DNA from: Mangrovibacter yixingensis
Lineage (GTDB): Bacteria > Pseudomonadota > Gammaproteobacteria > Enterobacterales > Enterobacteriaceae
Direction of reading: 5' to 3'
Assembly (NCBI RefSeq): GCF_020523985.1
Contig: NZ_JAIVKM010000001.1
Location: forward strand, 1,612,001 to 1,676,000
Length of the DNA: 64,000 nt
Shown: piece by piece, positions 30,054 to 38,951 of the stretch
Layout: each line of letters opens with the position of its first letter
Position numbering within the stretch: position 1 is the stretch's first letter
Notes under the pieces: model-generated
Told to the model about the DNA's origin: nothing
Seen by the model: only the letters and a program-made list of their open reading frames with translations
The model's database searches: none
Program-made: the position numbers and the translations under genes

Positions 30054-30082
30054 TTAATTGGTCCAACATCTCTACCAATTAA
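30054..30082. promoter_or_regulatory. Candidate GntR operator, proximal inverted repeat
   Basis: TTAATTGGT (30054-30062) and ACCAATTAA (30074-30082) form a perfect inverted repeat with an 11-base spacer, starting only 10 bases before the GntR start codon. The left arm also reads TGGT-CCA-ACA, close to the TNGT-N3-ACNA core bound by FadR-type regulators. Autoregulation is the simplest reading. Confidence 0.6.
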
Positions 30083-30158
30083 GCAATAAGCACGCCATAT
30101 TTTTCCTCACTGAATTTAAAGGAGTTTTTTAAATCATCACGCTGTGGCTGATTATTTT

Positions 30159-30185
30159 TGGTGCAAAATCATCAAGTTTGCACCA
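30159..30185. promoter_or_regulatory. Second inverted repeat upstream of GntR gene
   Basis: TGGTGCAAA (30159-30167) and TTTGCACCA (30177-30185) are perfect complements nine bases apart. The sequence after it on the minus strand is A-rich, not T-rich, so it looks more like a protein-binding site than a terminator for the LysR gene. Confidence 0.5.
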
Positions 30186-30354
30186 GTAGGTTCACTGTAC
30201 AGACCGGGTGTTGAAGGATAAGTGTTAAAGGCCAGCTCTGGAATGCATCATGTGGGGATGCCGGGTTGGAATGGATTAATGATTGTGTTCGGAACCAGTA
30301 TGCAGGGTAATGACAAAACGGTTAAAAATGGCGGGATCACCGAACACATAATAC

Positions 30355-31224
30355 TTAGATTTCAGATACCAGAGACTCCATAAAGCATTTTAATGCCGTG
30401 GTTACATGAGCATCTCTTCTGCGTACAAATAACGTGGGGACGTGAGCAATTGAAGGGGCAATTTCATGTATGCCAAATCGTACCTGTAAGTCAGAACGTA
30501 CCACAATTGATCGAGGTAATAGCGTTATACCTACACCAGCACTCACACACCCCATCATACCGTCAAGAGAACCCAGCTCCAGGCGCTGAAATGCGGGCCT
30601 GCCAATATAAACTAAAAATTGCTCCAGCCGTTGTCTGTAAGCACAACCTTGTTTAAACATCAGCGCAGTAATATCTTGCTTCTCGCTGATTAGTTGGTCA
30701 ATGGATGTGTAATGCGGCGGCGTTATCAGCACTAATTCTTCTTCAAAAACCTTTTCAGCGACTAATAACGGATGTTCAAGTGGACCAGCAATAAATGCAC
30801 CATCGACTTCATTATTCAGTACATTATCAACCAGACAGGCAGTGGCATTTATTTTCATTGCCAGGTTTACTGCCCGATAACGCTCTCTAAAGCTTGCAAG
30901 AATATCAGGCAACCTGACCGCCAATGTCGTCTCCATGGAACCAATCGCAAGCGTCCCTTTTGGTTCACCTTCATCACGGGCAACCTTAGCGGCTTCATCA
31001 AGAAGCGTTAACGCCTGTTGAACATAAGGCAGAAAGCGGACGCCTGCCAGGGTAAGTGTTACCCCCCTACTGTGGCGATCCAAAAGAGGCAAACCAATAT
31101 GTTCTTCCAGAGAACGAATACGGTTAGTGACATTTGACTGAACGGTATTCAGTTCCCTTGCCGCGGCAGTAATGCTTGCGCACCTTGCCACGGCTGAAAA
31201 CGTCAGCAAATCACAGATTTTCAT
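30355..31224 (-). CDS. LysR-family transcription regulator
   Basis: This is a LysR-type regulator of 289 residues. The N-terminal winged helix (LLTFSAVARCASITAAARELNTVQSNVTNRIRSLEE) is followed by a periplasmic-binding-protein-like effector domain (GTLAIGSMETTLAVRLPDIL through the C-terminus). The start at 31224 follows GGAGG six bases upstream; the open frame begins at 31242. It lies downstream of, and on the same strand as, a CoA-transferase gene and a symporter remnant, and may have controlled them. The target and effector are unknown. Confidence 0.92.
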   Translation of the reverse strand: MKICDLLTFSAVARCASITAAARELNTVQSNVTNRIRSLEEHIGLPLLDRHSRGVTLTLAGVRFLPYVQQALTLLDEAAKVARDEGEPKGTLAIGSMETTLAVRLPDILASFRERYRAVNLAMKINATACLVDNVLNNEVDGAFIAGPLEHPLLVAEKVFEEELVLITPPHYTSIDQLISEKQDITALMFKQGCAYRQRLEQFLVYIGRPAFQRLELGSLDGMMGCVSAGVGITLLPRSIVVRSDLQVRFGIHEIAPSIAHVPTLFVRRRDAHVTTALKCFMESLVSEI

Positions 31225-31486
31225 TTTCACCTCCCATCTCAAAATTTATGCTTATTTACTTTTATCCATCGCGAAACCAGATGGTTATTGCAACATACAG
31301 GCCAGAGACAGAGTTAATAATTAATCATCTGAAATAAACGGAATAAAAGCCCACTCAAGTAATTGCCAAACAACAATTTGCACCACAACAGTGCCCCTGG
31401 TTATTTATTTGAGCGCTGTGGTCTGCCTAACAACGGGTTTCCTCAACAAGACACCAGTAACTCAGTTAACAGAGTGTCCGATTTGT

Positions 31487-32941
31487 CTACATACTATTTT
31501 TTGTCAGCCATTCTGGTTTATCACTTCCTGGTGATGGAGGAGGACATCGCCACTGACATGGTGTTTCTGACATCCAAAGCACCGGCCCCAGGCTTTTTAA
31601 GCCACCATAGCAGGTATCTTCATCGCAGATGGCTAACTCTTCAAACTCAGCTGGCGTCAAGCGCCCCTGGGCATGTTGAAACGCCTCCAGCACCCCTTGC
31701 CGTTGCAGCAGCATTGCAGACTGGCACAGTGAAACTTGCACTCGATAGCTTCCTCCCTCTTGTGCCCTGCGGGCCAGGGCAACCAGCCCACCAAAGGTTG
31801 CAAGGAAGCCTGTAAGAAAGTCGCAAGTAAAAACCGGCATCAGCTTAGGCGAGCCATTTCCATTTAATTTGCCCTCTGTGTCGCAGATACCGGTCACCGC
31901 CTGGGCAACCTGATCCCACCCAGCCCATGATGCAAAAGGGCCACCAGAACCAAAGCAGTTAACCGAAATATGAATCAACCCAGGTCGTATCTTCATCAGT
32001 TCTTCAACCCCAAACCCATTGGCGTCAAGCCGTCCTGGCCGGTAGCCATCAATAAAAACATCACTCTCACCCACTAACGTCTTGAGCTGTTGTGCTTGCA
32101 GTGGATTGTCGATATCCAGGAAACAACTTCTTTTGCCATGACTGGTATCACGAACAAAAGCCGGTATCTGAGGTAGGTGGGGAGCCGTAACCATCAACAC
32201 ATCTGCGCCATGTTCAGCAAACCCAATCCCGGCAGTGGGCCCGGCAAGAATGCGGGTTAAATCTAAAACTTTTATTCCAGATGCAGGTAAGTGCCCTTCA
32301 GGTAAAGGTTCAGGAGCACCATCAGCCACCCGCGTTATTTCCACTACCGGCCGGGAAGCAAGATAAGCACCCTGTGGATGTTGTAACCACTCTTCTGGCG
32401 TTCTGACCATACCACCGCAAGCAAACATGGCTGCAACAGCCTCTTCTAGTTCACCAGCATTCCACTTGCTCACACCTTCGCTAACAGACTCTGGCGTGCT
32501 GCTACACTGCAGAACATCCAGTATTTTTCTCTCCAGATGTGGCAGATTCGTGTGTGGCAGGAACCAGCGCCCATCGGCGGCTTGCCATGGCTGGGTAAGA
32601 GAGACCATATGTTTCATGGCCCTGGACACCGGTATAGGGTGAAATACCCCCTTATGATCACGCAGTTGCGTCATATCACCTCCTGCCAGTGAGGTTGCAG
32701 CGGCTGCGCGAGTATTAATGTGTATTTTCTGCCTTCTCCCTGTTTTCAATTCCCACAGATCATTGGCGGCAACACCCCGGGCTGCGAGCACTGCTGCGGC
32801 CGTCTCGCCCACTTTAAAAGGTGTCTGAAAAACAGGGGCTCCATCTGTTACCGTCACTTCATCTTTATCCAGAGCCTTTCCTCCCCGGATTGCCATTAGT
32901 TCAGCAAAAGCACTGGAGTCGTTAGTAAAATTGTTATGCAT
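31487..32941 (-). CDS. Class III CoA-transferase (CaiB/BaiF family)
   Basis: Family III CoA-transferases move CoA between carboxylic acids by an aspartyl-CoA intermediate. The protein has a divergent N-terminal region, then the core: GIKVLDLTRILAGPTAGIGFAEHGADVLMV, DIDNPLQAQQLKTLVGESDVFIDGYRPG, the late GICDTEGKLNGNGSPKLMPVFTCDFLTGFLATFG and a C-terminal VLWMSETPCQW…SDKPEWL motif. That ending resembles the family's usual tail, so the protein looks complete. The canonical early aspartate should be checked by alignment. The start at 32941 (MHNNFTNDSS) has GAGG upstream. It is flanked by a LysR gene and a broken sodium:solute symporter, a common catabolic layout for a carboxylate. Confidence 0.85.
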   Translation of the reverse strand: MHNNFTNDSSAFAELMAIRGGKALDKDEVTVTDGAPVFQTPFKVGETAAAVLAARGVAANDLWELKTGRRQKIHINTRAAAATSLAGGDMTQLRDHKGVFHPIPVSRAMKHMVSLTQPWQAADGRWFLPHTNLPHLERKILDVLQCSSTPESVSEGVSKWNAGELEEAVAAMFACGGMVRTPEEWLQHPQGAYLASRPVVEITRVADGAPEPLPEGHLPASGIKVLDLTRILAGPTAGIGFAEHGADVLMVTAPHLPQIPAFVRDTSHGKRSCFLDIDNPLQAQQLKTLVGESDVFIDGYRPGRLDANGFGVEELMKIRPGLIHISVNCFGSGGPFASWAGWDQVAQAVTGICDTEGKLNGNGSPKLMPVFTCDFLTGFLATFGGLVALARRAQEGGSYRVQVSLCQSAMLLQRQGVLEAFQHAQGRLTPAEFEELAICDEDTCYGGLKSLGPVLWMSETPCQWRCPPPSPGSDKPEWLTKNSM

Positions 32942-33017
32942 AATCAATAACCTCAAATTTCAATTCAGCACAGCTTATTTAACGCAGCACTGTGTCAGCA
33001 AAGACCGGGCAAAAAAT

Positions 33018-33566
33018 TCAGCTAATTTTTGTCATTGGCTGAAGGGCGGGTTCGCGCTCCAGCAAAGAAGCCACAATACAAACTACAAATGCCAGGGGAA
33101 CGGTGATAATTGCAGGTGGGTCGATAGCAAATATTGGCGCAGTATGGCCCAGCATTTTGACCCAAACAGAGGGGCCGGGCACAGTCAGAATCAGTGAAAA
33201 TAACAGGCCAGCAGAACCACCCCACACTGCTCCGCGAGAAGTTAAGCGCCGCCAGTAAATAGCAAGTAATAACACCGGAAATGTGGATGAACATGAGATG
33301 GAGAATGCCAGGCTAATCATGTAAGCAATATTTTGCCCTTTAAAAGCGATACCAAGCATTACAGCCAGCCCACCCAAGAAAACTACCGCCCATTTCATTA
33401 GCTTCATTTCATTCTTTTCATTACCAGGCTTCTGTGCGCTCAAACAGCCATAAATGTCATGGCTGATAGCCGACGCGCCGGAAAGCGTTAGCCCTGCAAC
33501 AACCGCAAGAATGGTTGAGAATGCTACTGCAGAAAGAAAGCCGAACAATGGTGCACCATGCATCAA
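33018..33566 (-). pseudogene. 3' remnant of a sodium:solute symporter (ActP-like)
   Basis: The 182-residue frame matches only the C-terminal third of sodium:solute symporters such as acetate permease ActP (about 550 residues): FLSAVAFSTILAVVAGLTLSGASAISHDIY, QNIAYMISLAFSISCSSTFPVLLLAIYWRRLT and GAVWGGSAGLLFSLILTVPGPSVWV. A TAG stop lies in frame five codons upstream of the first start, and the 271 bases before it encode nothing recognisable, so the 5' two-thirds are lost. It sits 76 bases upstream of the CoA-transferase gene on the same strand, suggesting a former carboxylate uptake unit. Confidence 0.85.
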
Positions 33567-33837
33567 TATAGTGCGACACTAGTGCCTTTATGGTGCAATG
33601 AATTATTGAAATTGGCGTTATCATAAATAAGCGCAAACGTATAAAAATGATATTCAGCACTACATTATTTATACCAACTGGCAGCCCCAATCATTCCCCC
33701 CTACCTTCATAACTCGCGTGAATATAAAAACCAATCACACAATAATCACTAATTATTGAATAATATCGGTAAGGTATTTATTCGAATGCACCTTTCTCCC
33801 ACCTTTTGTATTGCTCATTGGGCCGATAGCGAGACAA

Positions 33838-35286
33838 CTAATTCAGCGTCTGATTAACTCGTTGCAGCATCCAGGGCCAGAAAGGATTAGAGGACTGTCG
33901 CATAATCATATCCAGACTGACTATCATCAGTACCGCTCTCTCCCCACGTGGAGTAAGTGTTCCTAAACTAATACCGAACTCATTTGGCGACTCAGGTGAA
34001 CGCCCATATAAGGAATCACCAGGGGGAAATGGCAACGCCACATGGGACAAAGAATAAACATCGGGTGGGTAGTTAATACCCAGCGGCTCGCGAATGACGA
34101 TAGTCGTTTTTGCGGCCGTAGTTTCTGCCACTGCAGCATTACTTTGCGGTGACGCATTGGTCACCAGAGTTGTTGTATAGTTTCGTGGTGCGGGGGGTAA
34201 CAAGTGCTCAGCTGCATGACGGATGCTGCTGCGCATAAGTGGTGCAAACTGTACTGACTGATTCACGTCAAACAACACCAGTTCACTGCCGTTATCAGGC
34301 AGCAGGTTGTACAATGCACGGATAACGGCTGGCGTACTCACCGTTGCATCAGCCACTGACTGGAAAGTCAAAATCGGTGGTAATTTCTCCAGCCGCTTGT
34401 TTTCCCAGTCGCGTTGTAACTGCGTTTGTAATGCGCTGGTTAACAGCCATGACTGGCGGGCGGCTCTTACCGGGAATGAATTGTACTTAAACGGATTAAA
34501 TTCAGGGAGAATGCTGAGCCATGCCGACCTCGCAAATGCCGGAAGCAAAGCGGGTAGCCCCGCCAGCCCGGCATAACGTGCATAGCTGCTGACACCTATC
34601 ATGGGTGAAATGAGAATCACGTGGTTGGGTACTGCCAATGACGGGTTTTCAAGCGCATCCAGTGTATATTTCATTGCCAGTGCGCCACCGTTCGAGAACC
34701 CCATTATCTGTAGCGGAGCCCCAGCCGGGATACGCTTCCTGGCCTCACGAACTGCCAGCCGGGTGGCAGCCATCCAGTCCTCCCATGTTACACGGGTCAA
34801 TGCCGCGGGCACCGTACCATGTCCGGGCAGACGAATGGCAACCACAACATATCCTTTTTGCTGATAATCGATGGCGAAATGGCGCAAGCTATAAGGGGAA
34901 TCAGTCAATCCATGCAGCAAAACCACAGCACCGCGAGGGATGCCTTTGGGCAACAATTCGTATGAGCGGTTCCAGTCGGTCACGAAATGTTCCGGGTACA
35001 CCCGGCTGTTCTGTGAGTAGCGATTGAGTGTTTCCGGCACATCCACCACTTTATCAGTAACATTACGTTTCATATCCACAAATATTGCCTGTTCATTTTG
35101 CAGATAATCAGCCCAGTCACTTCGGTCCATCTGACTTTTGCTCAGTTCTGTCGGAACCCATTTGTGCCAAAGCTGTAATTCAGGGCCACGTTCAGTTATG
35201 GCAATACGCAATATCAGCAGTGCTACCAGCACCAGTACTCCCACAATCAATGCACGTTTTAACCATATTCGCGTACTTCTCAGCAT
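33838..35286 (-). CDS. Membrane-anchored alpha/beta hydrolase
   Basis: This is a serine hydrolase of 482 residues with an N-terminal signal anchor (RALIVGVLVLVALLILRIAI) that leaves the enzyme in the periplasm. The alpha/beta core starts near residue 118: VVLLHGLTDSPYSL (oxyanion loop), IRLPGHGTVPAAL, and the nucleophile elbow GFSNGG with Ser198. The acid is probably the Asp in QSVADATVSTPAV and the His lies in LSHVALPFPPGD. This pattern resembles lysophospholipase- and monoglyceride-lipase-like enzymes; the substrate is not known. About 60 residues between the Asp and His are unusually Ala/Thr-rich. It is a single gene not obviously linked to its neighbours. Confidence 0.85.
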   Translation of the reverse strand: MLRSTRIWLKRALIVGVLVLVALLILRIAITERGPELQLWHKWVPTELSKSQMDRSDWADYLQNEQAIFVDMKRNVTDKVVDVPETLNRYSQNSRVYPEHFVTDWNRSYELLPKGIPRGAVVLLHGLTDSPYSLRHFAIDYQQKGYVVVAIRLPGHGTVPAALTRVTWEDWMAATRLAVREARKRIPAGAPLQIMGFSNGGALAMKYTLDALENPSLAVPNHVILISPMIGVSSYARYAGLAGLPALLPAFARSAWLSILPEFNPFKYNSFPVRAARQSWLLTSALQTQLQRDWENKRLEKLPPILTFQSVADATVSTPAVIRALYNLLPDNGSELVLFDVNQSVQFAPLMRSSIRHAAEHLLPPAPRNYTTTLVTNASPQSNAAVAETTAAKTTIVIREPLGINYPPDVYSLSHVALPFPPGDSLYGRSPESPNEFGISLGTLTPRGERAVLMIVSLDMIMRQSSNPFWPWMLQRVNQTLN

Positions 35287-35440
35287 GATAATATTGCTCT
35301 CCTGGTCATCAGCCAGAAATACAGGTCAATATGGCTAATACCGCTGACATGGCGCTGTTGTACTTGCCCGCGCCTTATGGCGACACACATTGTCGGTAAT
35401 TCCCTTTTCTGCATCAGTATCGCTGTTCTAATGGTAATGA

Positions 35441-35989
35441 TTATCTGAAACTCCAGTGGGCAGTTACAACAAAAACCGATGGAATTATGATTCCGGTTTC
35501 AAGACCAAAGTAAGATGTGAAATTATATTGAAACCCGTGAAATATGTATGGTGAAAAACCAATGCCTGTTGCCTTTTTGAAATCATGGTATGAACCATGG
35601 TCTCCGCAGTCTCTGAAAGCATGAAAAAAGAATTCACCGGTATAACCATAGATACCGTTAAATACCCATCCGTTATCAAAATCTTTCCAGACGCGTCTTA
35701 CACCAATCGCCAGACATCGGTCATCAAAACTGTTTTTCATGGTGCCAATCAGCAAACTGTACTTCGAATCCGCAGAGAATTTACGTTCACCAGAAAAAAA
35801 ATTATTCTCAAAATTTTCGGTATATTGCCCGTGGTTGCCAGTTAAGTGATAGACATAAGAACCTGTATTTACCGAATAAAGATTTATCTCGCCTGCATTA
35901 CACCAGCCTGGAAATAGTGCCATTACTGACAACAAAAACCATGATGGCACATTATTAGCATAAGTATATTCAGCCATTGTGTACTTCAT
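35441..35989 (-). CDS. Secreted protein of unknown function (182 aa)
   Basis: I do not recognise this protein. A signal peptide (SWFLLSVMALFPGWCNA) leads to about 150 residues rich in aromatic residues and glycine, with strand-like repeats such as GIGFSPYIFHGFQYNFTSYFGLETGI and a terminal TAHWSFR. The pattern suggests a small periplasmic or outer-membrane beta-structure with a possible disulfide (RCLAIG, RDCGDHG). GAGG precedes the first ATG. The gene is clearly more AT-rich than its neighbours and is bounded by gene-free DNA on both sides, which points to acquisition, possibly phage-derived. The function is unknown. Confidence 0.7.
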   Translation of the reverse strand: MKYTMAEYTYANNVPSWFLLSVMALFPGWCNAGEINLYSVNTGSYVYHLTGNHGQYTENFENNFFSGERKFSADSKYSLLIGTMKNSFDDRCLAIGVRRVWKDFDNGWVFNGIYGYTGEFFFHAFRDCGDHGSYHDFKKATGIGFSPYIFHGFQYNFTSYFGLETGIIIPSVFVVTAHWSFR

Positions 35990-36206
35990 ATATCCTCACG
36001 GAGAAGACGTTCATGACGCAAGGCAACTCGTATTATGTTTGGCAGTCTTTCTTACCCACTGTCACAGCACCACTATAAATACGGAGTGGTTACTCTACCC
36101 AGAGCAATCTTGCGCACATAAAGCAACGCTTGTTGCCAGCCACACAGAACAGACATGCCCCATATGTAACGCTTGCAAGTCTGCTGCGCGGCCTCAACGA
36201 ACGAAT

Positions 36207-38894
36207 CTAGGATGTACGCCACTTCCTGGTTAAAGGCTTCTCGACTTCCACAATCAGGAACATAACAAAACCGATAACAAAGGTGATCACCCAGTAGCGG
36301 AACGGCAGTGATGCTGTACCAAACAGCATCTGCATGAATGGCGCATAGATGATCAGCAGTTGCAACACCAACAGCACACCAGTGACAATCCAGATCCCCC
36401 GATTTGCCAACAGTCCTTTACTCAATGAGAAACCATCAGAAATTCGGCAGTTAAGCATATAGAACCACTGAGCGGTGACTAAAGTCTGCAGTAACACTGT
36501 GCGAATAAGTTCAGGAGAATAACCACGAGGTTGTAGCCAGGCCTCCAGAACAAAGGCGCTGACGGCAATCATTGAACCAACAAAGATAACCCGCCAAATA
36601 GCAAAACCATCCATCACATGCAATTTAGGGTCACGTGGCGGACGGCGCATGATATTCTTTTCCCCGGCTTCAAAAGCCAGCCCAAATGAAAGCGTGGCCG
36701 AAGTCGCCATGTTCATCCACAAAATCAGCACAGGCGTCAAAGGAATTAAGCTCCCTGCCAGTAATGCGATAATGATTAACAGCCCTTGAGCAAGGTTGGT
36801 TGGCATAATAAACAGGATGGTTTTTTTCAGGTTATCGTAAACCCGACGCCCTTCCCTTACAGCAGTAGCGATAGTGGCGAAATTATCATCGGTCAGCACC
36901 ATGTCAGCAGCTTCTTTGGTTACTTCAGTGCCTTTAATTCCCATTGCGACACCAACATCAGCCTGCTTCAGTGCCGGTGCATCATTGACTCCATCACCAG
37001 TCATACCAACAACTTCGTTCTTACTTTGTAACGCCTGCACCAGGCGAAACTTATCCTCCGGGCTGGTTCGGGCGAAAATATCAAATTTCTGCGCGGCTTC
37101 ACTGAGCTGAATATCGTCCATAATCTCAAGCTCTCGCCCGGTAATCGCGTTTTCCGCATTGCCTATCCCCAACATCTTGCCGATACTCATTGCGGTTTGC
37201 GGATGGTCGCCAGTGATCATTTTTACGCGGATCCCCGCCTGCAGGCAGTCGCTTATCGCAGTGATCGCTTCTGGCCTTGGTGGGTCCATCATCCCGGCTA
37301 TCCCCAGCAAAATGACCCCTTGCTGCAAATCCTGATGGGTTAGTTCCGTTTGGCCTTCGCCCGCGGGTTTCCAGGCTGCAGCCACCATCCGCAGTCCTTC
37401 CCGTGCGTACTCTTCTATTTTTGCTTCCCAGTAAGATGTATTGAGTGGCTCCAGTCCATGATCGGTCTGCTGATGCTGACAAATACGAAATAGCACATCG
37501 GGCGCTCCGGTAATAAAAATCGTGTCTTCATCACCAATGCGGTACAGCGTTGACATATATTTATACTGAGAATCAAAGGGAATTTTACTGAGCAACTGAG
37601 TATTTATAGGCTGGAGAGGAACCTTCGCTGCCAGCACTTTTAGCGCACCCTCCGTCGGTCCGCCAGTTATTTTCCACAATCCGGTTTCGTCTTTAATAAG
37701 CTGGCTGTCGTTACACAAATCTATGGTACGCAGATAACGTTCCAGTAATGTGCCCGGTGCCACAGTAACGGGCTCAGGCTCATCAACAGGATGGATATTG
37801 CCTGTTGGCTCGTAGCTGTCCCCTTCCACCCGATAGATTTTATCGGCAGTAATAACCGCTTTGACCGTCATCTCATTCATGGTCAGAGTCCCGGTTTTAT
37901 CCGAGCAGATAACTGTCATGGCACCCAGTGTCTCGACGGTAGGCAGTTTACGAATAATTGCCTTCTGCCGTGCCATTGTCTGTACACCTAGCGAGAGAAT
38001 AATTGAGATGATAGCGGGTAAACCTTCGGGTACCGAAGCCACAGCCAGACTAATCAGTGACAACATTAGTTCCGAAACCGGCATATCGCGGAACGCCAGG
38101 CTGAAGACAAACAGTACGGCCATCATTGCCAGGATAATGATAAAAATAGCTTTGCCGAGCTTATCCATTTGCACCAGGAGCGGGGTACGGTGTTTTTCAA
38201 TATCCGACATCATCTGGTTGATGTGCCCAAGTTCAGTATCACCACCAGTCGCAACCACCAGCCCTTTTCCGGCACCAGAACTCACTGTAGTACCGGAAAA
38301 TAGCAAATTGGTACGGTCGCCGAGTGGCAATTCTCCGGTGAGGGCTTCAGTACTTTTCTCCACTACCGTTGATTCACCCGTCAGAATCGCCTCTTCCACG
38401 CGCAGATTATGTGCTTCTATAACCCGCAGGTCGGCAGGAATACGGTCTCCCGCACGGATTATCACTATATCGCCAGGAACCAGGCCTGTTGTTGGGATCG
38501 TTTCATGTTGCCCCTGGCGAATCACTACCGCTTCACTGGACAACATATTGCGAATACTCTGGAGTGATTTCTCTGCGTTACTCTCCTGTATATGGCCAAT
38601 TAAGGCATTAACTACCGCTACGCCAAGAATCACCAGGGTATCCACCCAGTGCCCCATAACCGCAGTGAGTAACGCTGCTGCCAGCAGGACATAGATGAGT
38701 ACATCATTAAAATGTGCCAGAAAACGCAACCATGCAGGCTTTCCCGCTTTTTGTGGCAACGCGTTCTCACCGTATTGTTGCAAACGTGCTTGTGCTTCGG
38801 TGCTGCTAATACCATCCGGAGTACTGTTGGTGCTTGTCAGGGTCTCGTCTACAGAAAGTTGATAGACCCGGTTATCCTTTTTCTCTGTGTTCAT
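36207..38894 (-). CDS. P-type cation-transporting ATPase (type II-like)
   Basis: This is an inner-membrane ion pump of 895 residues. It has a cation_ATPase_N region, the actuator loop LTGES (about 171-175), the TM4 motif PEGLP (289-293) of Ca2+/Na+/K+-type pumps, the phosphorylation site Asp332 in CSDKTGTLT, and the hinge MTGDGVNDAPALKQADVG. In TM6, where Ca2+ pumps have Asn-x-x-Thr-Asp, this protein reads WMNMATSATLSFG, so the usual Asp ligand is replaced and the ion is uncertain. It follows a universal stress protein gene by 57 bases on the same strand, suggesting a stress-linked transport operon. The final helix ends VEVEKPLTRKWRTS. Confidence 0.92.
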   Translation of the reverse strand: MNTEKKDNRVYQLSVDETLTSTNSTPDGISSTEAQARLQQYGENALPQKAGKPAWLRFLAHFNDVLIYVLLAAALLTAVMGHWVDTLVILGVAVVNALIGHIQESNAEKSLQSIRNMLSSEAVVIRQGQHETIPTTGLVPGDIVIIRAGDRIPADLRVIEAHNLRVEEAILTGESTVVEKSTEALTGELPLGDRTNLLFSGTTVSSGAGKGLVVATGGDTELGHINQMMSDIEKHRTPLLVQMDKLGKAIFIIILAMMAVLFVFSLAFRDMPVSELMLSLISLAVASVPEGLPAIISIILSLGVQTMARQKAIIRKLPTVETLGAMTVICSDKTGTLTMNEMTVKAVITADKIYRVEGDSYEPTGNIHPVDEPEPVTVAPGTLLERYLRTIDLCNDSQLIKDETGLWKITGGPTEGALKVLAAKVPLQPINTQLLSKIPFDSQYKYMSTLYRIGDEDTIFITGAPDVLFRICQHQQTDHGLEPLNTSYWEAKIEEYAREGLRMVAAAWKPAGEGQTELTHQDLQQGVILLGIAGMMDPPRPEAITAISDCLQAGIRVKMITGDHPQTAMSIGKMLGIGNAENAITGRELEIMDDIQLSEAAQKFDIFARTSPEDKFRLVQALQSKNEVVGMTGDGVNDAPALKQADVGVAMGIKGTEVTKEAADMVLTDDNFATIATAVREGRRVYDNLKKTILFIMPTNLAQGLLIIIALLAGSLIPLTPVLILWMNMATSATLSFGLAFEAGEKNIMRRPPRDPKLHVMDGFAIWRVIFVGSMIAVSAFVLEAWLQPRGYSPELIRTVLLQTLVTAQWFYMLNCRISDGFSLSKGLLANRGIWIVTGVLLVLQLLIIYAPFMQMLFGTASLPFRYWVITFVIGFVMFLIVEVEKPLTRKWRTS

Positions 38895-38951
38895 AGTTTC
38901 TCCTAACTCCTGTAACGGAAGTAAAAACAGGGACAGACTGCCCTTATGCTC

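Larger units (their letters stand above)
30045..30354. other. Operator/promoter region of the GntR-fucosidase operon
   Basis: This gap separates the end of the LysR gene from the GntR operon, both on the minus strand. It contains two perfect nine-base inverted repeats (30054-30082 and 30159-30185). I do not see a consensus sigma-70 promoter or a T-rich terminator for the LysR transcript. Confidence 0.6.

Noticed and set aside
31487-31590. Possible frameshift at the end of the CoA-transferase
   Set aside because: The odd-looking Pro-rich ending matches the usual SETP…W…GSDKPEW tail of the family, so the protein is probably complete.
31363-31815. Plus-strand 150-codon frame across the end of the CoA-transferase gene
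   Set aside because: It is antisense to a recognised gene over most of its length and has no motif; it is a shadow frame.
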